Positions 60,918 through 64,000 of a stretch of DNA of 64,000 nucleotides are shown piece after piece. Origin of the DNA: Candidatus Gastranaerophilales bacterium. GTDB taxonomy: Bacteria > Cyanobacteriota > Vampirovibrionia > Gastranaerophilales > Gastranaerophilaceae. Location: contig CALUUJ010000009.1 in NCBI GenBank assembly GCA_944323935.1, positions 22,724 to 86,723 on the forward strand. The letters are read 5' to 3'. Position 1 is the stretch's first letter; each line of letters begins with the position of its first letter. The position numbers were made by a program, and so were the translations under genes. The notes under the pieces were generated by a model. The model was given only the letters and a program-made list of their open reading frames with translations. It was not told where the DNA came from and made no database searches.

Positions 60918-61817
60918 ATGCTTGAGCGAATATTGAAATTATATAGTGACTTTTTAAACAGTAGCGAAATAATCGGTAAGGCTACAACTTTTACGTTTAA
61001 AGACTTCATTCAGATTCTTATAGTAGTTCTAATAATTTCATATATATACATGAAATTTATAAAAAATACACAAGCTGAAAAACTTGTAAGAGGTATACTT
61101 TTTTTCATAATTGCAGCGTGGATATTCAGTGCAATACTTATAGCTTTAGAATTTCAAATTTTAGGTCAAATAGCGCAATATCTATTAACAGGTATTTTGC
61201 TTTCTTTGGTAATTGTATTCCAGCCGGAATTAAGGAAACTACTGGTACATTTGGGACAAACAAAGTTTGTAGCAAAAAATTTTTTCTCATTCAGAAAAGA
61301 TAACAATGAGAAACAAACAAATGTAATAAAAGAAATTACAGAAGCTGTAAAGTATTGCAGTAGAGTAAAAAGAGGAGCACTTATTGTTGTCCAAAAAGAA
61401 CAAGATAAATCTTTTTATAACGAAGTAGGAACAACAATTAATGCAGATATTTCAACGGAATTAATTTTAACTATATTTTTCCCCAATACTCCTCTGCACG
61501 ATGGAGCAATGGTAATACATAAAGATAAAATATTAGCAGCCGGTGTATTATTGCCACTAACAGAAGATCCTAAACTCAGTTGGAGATATGGAACAAGGCA
61601 CAGAGCAGCTATAGGAGCAAGTGAAATATCGGATTCTGCTTGCATTGTCGTTTCGGAAGAAACAGGGGATATATCAATTGCAATAGACGGTATACTAAGA
61701 AAATATGAAGATATAGCAAAATTTAAAGAAGATTTAGAAAAAATAATAGGCAATGAAAATTCCGAAAAAATAGAAAATGCATTTATGCAAAATATATGGA
61801 AATTAAGAAAGAAATAA
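60918..61817 (+). CDS. cdaA: Membrane diadenylate cyclase (c-di-AMP synthase)
   Basis: 299 aa. Three N-terminal membrane helices (about 25-110) are followed by the DAC domain: ALIVVQKE, NTPLHDGAMVIH with the DGA motif and YGTRHRAAIGAS with RHR, the two signatures needed for condensing two ATP into c-di-AMP. CdaA is the membrane type common in Firmicutes and cyanobacteria, linked with osmotic balance and cell-wall growth. It starts 7 nt after lysA. No GlmM or CdaR is present in the window. Confidence 0.96.
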   Translation: MLERILKLYSDFLNSSEIIGKATTFTFKDFIQILIVVLIISYIYMKFIKNTQAEKLVRGILFFIIAAWIFSAILIALEFQILGQIAQYLLTGILLSLVIVFQPELRKLLVHLGQTKFVAKNFFSFRKDNNEKQTNVIKEITEAVKYCSRVKRGALIVVQKEQDKSFYNEVGTTINADISTELILTIFFPNTPLHDGAMVIHKDKILAAGVLLPLTEDPKLSWRYGTRHRAAIGASEISDSACIVVSEETGDISIAIDGILRKYEDIAKFKEDLEKIIGNENSEKIENAFMQNIWKLRKK

Positions 61818-61819
61818 TA

Positions 61820-62437
61820 ATGGAAACTATAAATCAGATTTGCGCCGAAAAACTATTTGCAGTACTTAGAATGCAAGAACCAAATAAAACTGAGGATATA
61901 ATTAATGCATTATCAGAAGGTGGCATAAATATAATTGAAATAGTAATAGAAAACCCAGAAATGGTTGAAATTCTAGGCAAAATAACAAAAAGAAAAACAA
62001 GACCAATGATAATGGCAGGCGGAATAATAACTCAAAGACAAGCACAAATAGCCATTGATGCCGGAGCTGATGTAATAGTTTCACCGGTATTTCAGATGAA
62101 CTTGGTAAGATTATGTAAGAGCCAACAAATACCATTAATTATGACTGCAACAACTCCGAATGAAGCATATTCTGCTTGGAAAGCACGTACTCAGTTAATT
62201 AAAATATCACCTGCTAATCCAATGGGCGGTGCCGAATACATAGAAGATATATTAAGACCAATGAAATTTATAAACATAATAGCAGCAGGTAGTATAAAAA
62301 TAGATGACATTACTTCATATTTATATGCAGGAGCAAAGGCTGTAGGGATAGGAAGAGCACTATATAAAAATGCAAGTCTTGAAGAGATAAAGCAAAGAGC
62401 AAGAATAGCGAAAGAAAAAGTTACGCAATACAAATAA
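61820..62437 (+). CDS. eda: KDPG/KHG aldolase
   Basis: 205 aa, class I aldolase. Cleaves 2-keto-3-deoxy-6-phosphogluconate to pyruvate and glyceraldehyde 3-phosphate. The Schiff-base lysine region is IKISPANPMGG; ENPEMVEIL holds the glutamate, and MAGGIITQ and ATTPNEA are family motifs. The frame opens at 61796 within cdaA, but ATG 61820, 2 nt after that stop, matches the family. edd is not in the window, so a role in Entner-Doudoroff flow or in oxaloacetate/KHG turnover remains open. Confidence 0.93.
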   Translation: METINQICAEKLFAVLRMQEPNKTEDIINALSEGGINIIEIVIENPEMVEILGKITKRKTRPMIMAGGIITQRQAQIAIDAGADVIVSPVFQMNLVRLCKSQQIPLIMTATTPNEAYSAWKARTQLIKISPANPMGGAEYIEDILRPMKFINIIAAGSIKIDDITSYLYAGAKAVGIGRALYKNASLEEIKQRARIAKEKVTQYK

Positions 62438-62453
62438 ATCATCAGGGGATATA

Positions 62454-63884
62454 ATGACTAAACTAATATTTGAAAAAACAAAAAAAGGTACATCCGGAAT
62501 AAATTTAACAGATGAAGAAATAAATTTTGATTTCATAAATTCAAAGTATATAAATAACAGTAAAGAAACAATATTACCTGAAATTTCAGAGCTTGAGGTA
62601 ATGAGACATTATAAAGAACTTTCAGACAAAAACTTTTGTATTGAAAAAGGCTTTTATCCTTTAGGATCTTGTACAATGAAATATAATCCAAAAGTAAATG
62701 AAGTATTATCAGCCATTGAAGGTTTTTGTGAACTTCATCCATTGCAAGAAGATGAAGACAGTCAAGGTGCATTAAAACTTATGTATAAATTGCAAGAATC
62801 ATTAAAAACAATAACGGGAATGGATGCCGTAACACTTCAACCAGCAGCCGGAGCACATGGTGAACTATGCGGAATGATGATTATAAAAAAATATTTTGAG
62901 ATGATTGGAGAAACAAGAAAAAACGTTATCATTCCAGATTCAGCACATGGTACAAACCCGGCAAGTGCAGCTATGTGCGGATTTAACATTGTTGAAATAA
63001 AATCAAATGAAAAAGGTCTAGTTGATATTGATGCATTAAAATCTGTACTAGACAATAATACTGCAGCAATTATGTTAACAAATCCAAATACATTGGGATT
63101 ATTTGAAGAAGATATTTTGGAAATATCAAAACTTGTTCACGATGCAGGCGCCTTGTTATATTATGACGGAGCAAATATGAATGCAATATTAGGCCATACA
63201 AATCCAAAACTGATGGGCTTTGATATTGTACATATGAATTTGCACAAAACATTTTCTACCCCGCACGGCGGGGGTGGACCAGGAGCAGGCCCTGTAGGCG
63301 TTGTAAATTTATTAAGAGAATTTCTGCCAACCCCTATTATTGAATTTAACGGCAAAAAATATATAAGAAACTATAATATTAAGCATACAATAGGTAAAAT
63401 GAAAGCATTTTACGGTAATTTCTCCGTATTAATAAGAGCATACGCCTACATTTTAATGACAGGGAAAGAATTAAAAGACATAAGTTCAAATGCTGTATTA
63501 AATGCAAACTATATTATGAATAAACTGAAGAAATATTATTTTCTTCCGTATGATAGAAAATGTATGCACGAATTTGTACTATCCGGTGAATGGCAGAAAG
63601 AGCAAGGAGTAAATACTCTAGGCATTGCAAAAAGATTAATGGATTCTAATTTCCATCCGCCAACAGTATATTTCCCGCTAATAGTACATGAAGCAATTAT
63701 GATAGAGCCAACAGAATCTGAAACAAAAGAGCGCTTGGACGAATTCATCGATACTATGATTAATATTGCAAACGAAATAAAAGAAAATCCGGAAGAAGTA
63801 TTAAAACATCCTATTAATACACCGGTAAAAAAAGTTAATGAAACACTGGCAGCAAGAAATCCAGATTTAGCATACAAAAAATAG
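62454..63884 (+). CDS. gcvPB: Glycine dehydrogenase (decarboxylating) subunit 2
   Basis: 476 aa, the PLP-bearing subunit of the two-subunit glycine cleavage P-protein. The PLP lysine lies in NLHKTFSTPHGGGGPG. GSCTMKYNPK, HGTNPAS and LTNPNTLGLFEEDI are characteristic. GcvPA, GcvT and GcvH should lie elsewhere. ATG 62454 has a CAGGGGAT ribosome site. No glycine riboswitch fits in the 16-nt gap after eda. It ends the lysA run and is followed by a weak hairpin. Confidence 0.97.
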   Translation: MTKLIFEKTKKGTSGINLTDEEINFDFINSKYINNSKETILPEISELEVMRHYKELSDKNFCIEKGFYPLGSCTMKYNPKVNEVLSAIEGFCELHPLQEDEDSQGALKLMYKLQESLKTITGMDAVTLQPAAGAHGELCGMMIIKKYFEMIGETRKNVIIPDSAHGTNPASAAMCGFNIVEIKSNEKGLVDIDALKSVLDNNTAAIMLTNPNTLGLFEEDILEISKLVHDAGALLYYDGANMNAILGHTNPKLMGFDIVHMNLHKTFSTPHGGGGPGAGPVGVVNLLREFLPTPIIEFNGKKYIRNYNIKHTIGKMKAFYGNFSVLIRAYAYILMTGKELKDISSNAVLNANYIMNKLKKYYFLPYDRKCMHEFVLSGEWQKEQGVNTLGIAKRLMDSNFHPPTVYFPLIVHEAIMIEPTESETKERLDEFIDTMINIANEIKENPEEVLKHPINTPVKKVNETLAARNPDLAYKK

Positions 63885-63953
63885 AGTTAGAAATCTCATT
63901 TTTAGCGAATTTTGCTCATAATATTAACTTTTATTAAGTTTTGCGTATATATT

Positions 63954-63980
63954 GCATATCCCTTTATCCATATGCTTTTT
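63954..63980 (+). terminator. Weak hairpin after gcvPB
   Basis: GCATAT and ATATGC arms with a 10-nt loop, followed by TTTTT. The A/T-rich stem makes this a low-confidence terminator. Nothing else is seen between 63885 and 64000. Confidence 0.4.
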
Positions 63981-64000
63981 GGACATTTTGTATTTTTTGT

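Noticed and set aside
62438..62453. Glycine riboswitch before gcvPB
   Set aside because: Only 16 nt separate it from eda; no room for an aptamer.

Overview
The window is AT-rich (about 30% G+C by eye) bacterial chromosome with no phage, insertion sequence, plasmid or CRISPR signature. An outer membrane is implied by waaA, kdsB, lptB, an LptF/G-type permease, two AsmA-like proteins and a lipoprotein. HEAT/PBS-lyase repeats, pentapeptide repeats, an RpaB-like response regulator, an H+-pyrophosphatase and several DxDxDG calcium-loop proteins occur without any photosynthesis gene. Together these suggest a non-photosynthetic relative of cyanobacteria (Melainabacteria/Vampirovibrionia, perhaps the gut order Gastranaerophilales). 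This placement is inference from gene content; no marker phylogeny was possible.

Layout. 1-2.8 kb: sugar acetyltransferase and exported CMD-cupin protein, divergent from a LysR regulator. 2.8-4.3 kb: two paralogous Ca-loop proteins. 4.4-8.4 kb: secA-waaA. 8.4-10.5 kb: a GH13 glucan enzyme. 10.6-13.2 kb: ribF, ribH and a radical-SAM protein. 13.2-19.8 kb: a small protein, tRNA-Gln, and two AsmA-like giants flanking a WG-repeat protein. 19.8-23.9 kb: dgt-dnaG-rpoD, the macromolecular-synthesis operon. 24-30 kb: rpmB, an HD-domain protein, a pentapeptide protein, hppA, a Ser-rich EF-hand protein and an HNH protein. 30.3-37.4 kb: response regulator, CgeB-like glycosyltransferase, five-EF-hand protein, oligopeptide-binding lipoprotein, miaB and a PRTase-like protein. 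37.5-40.2 kb: parvulin, aminopeptidase P and a SpoU methyltransferase. 40.2-40.8 kb: two tandem, related micro-ORFs absent from ordinary ORF calls. 40.8-48.3 kb: argS, accD, accA, prmA, kdsB and a two-exporter CDF/MarR metal-resistance unit. 48.3-53.8 kb: small proteins, dapB, anmK and manC-dxr-aroQ. 53.8-57.4 kb: lptB, LptF-like permease, phosphodiester glycosidase and a HEAT protein. 57.7-63.9 kb: UbiA prenyltransferase, small proteins and the run lysA-cdaA-eda-gcvPB.

How the genes fit together. The recurring theme is envelope construction: Kdo synthesis and transfer (kdsB, waaA), LPS export (lptB/lptF), GDP-mannose (manC), peptidoglycan precursors and recycling (dapB, lysA, anmK), isoprenoid supply (dxr, UbiA) and c-di-AMP (cdaA) directly downstream of lysA. 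The other genes are mostly core metabolism.

The main unexplained signals are: (1) many transcription-unit-leading genes lack a Shine-Dalgarno but have a -10-like hexamer exactly 6-7 nt before the ATG, suggesting abundant leaderless mRNAs; (2) the paired 45/46-aa micro-ORFs sharing an SSxDIY core; (3) lineage-type proteins combining a short N-terminal tag or no signal peptide with Ca-binding loops; (4) a MarR operator duplicated across its own promoter.
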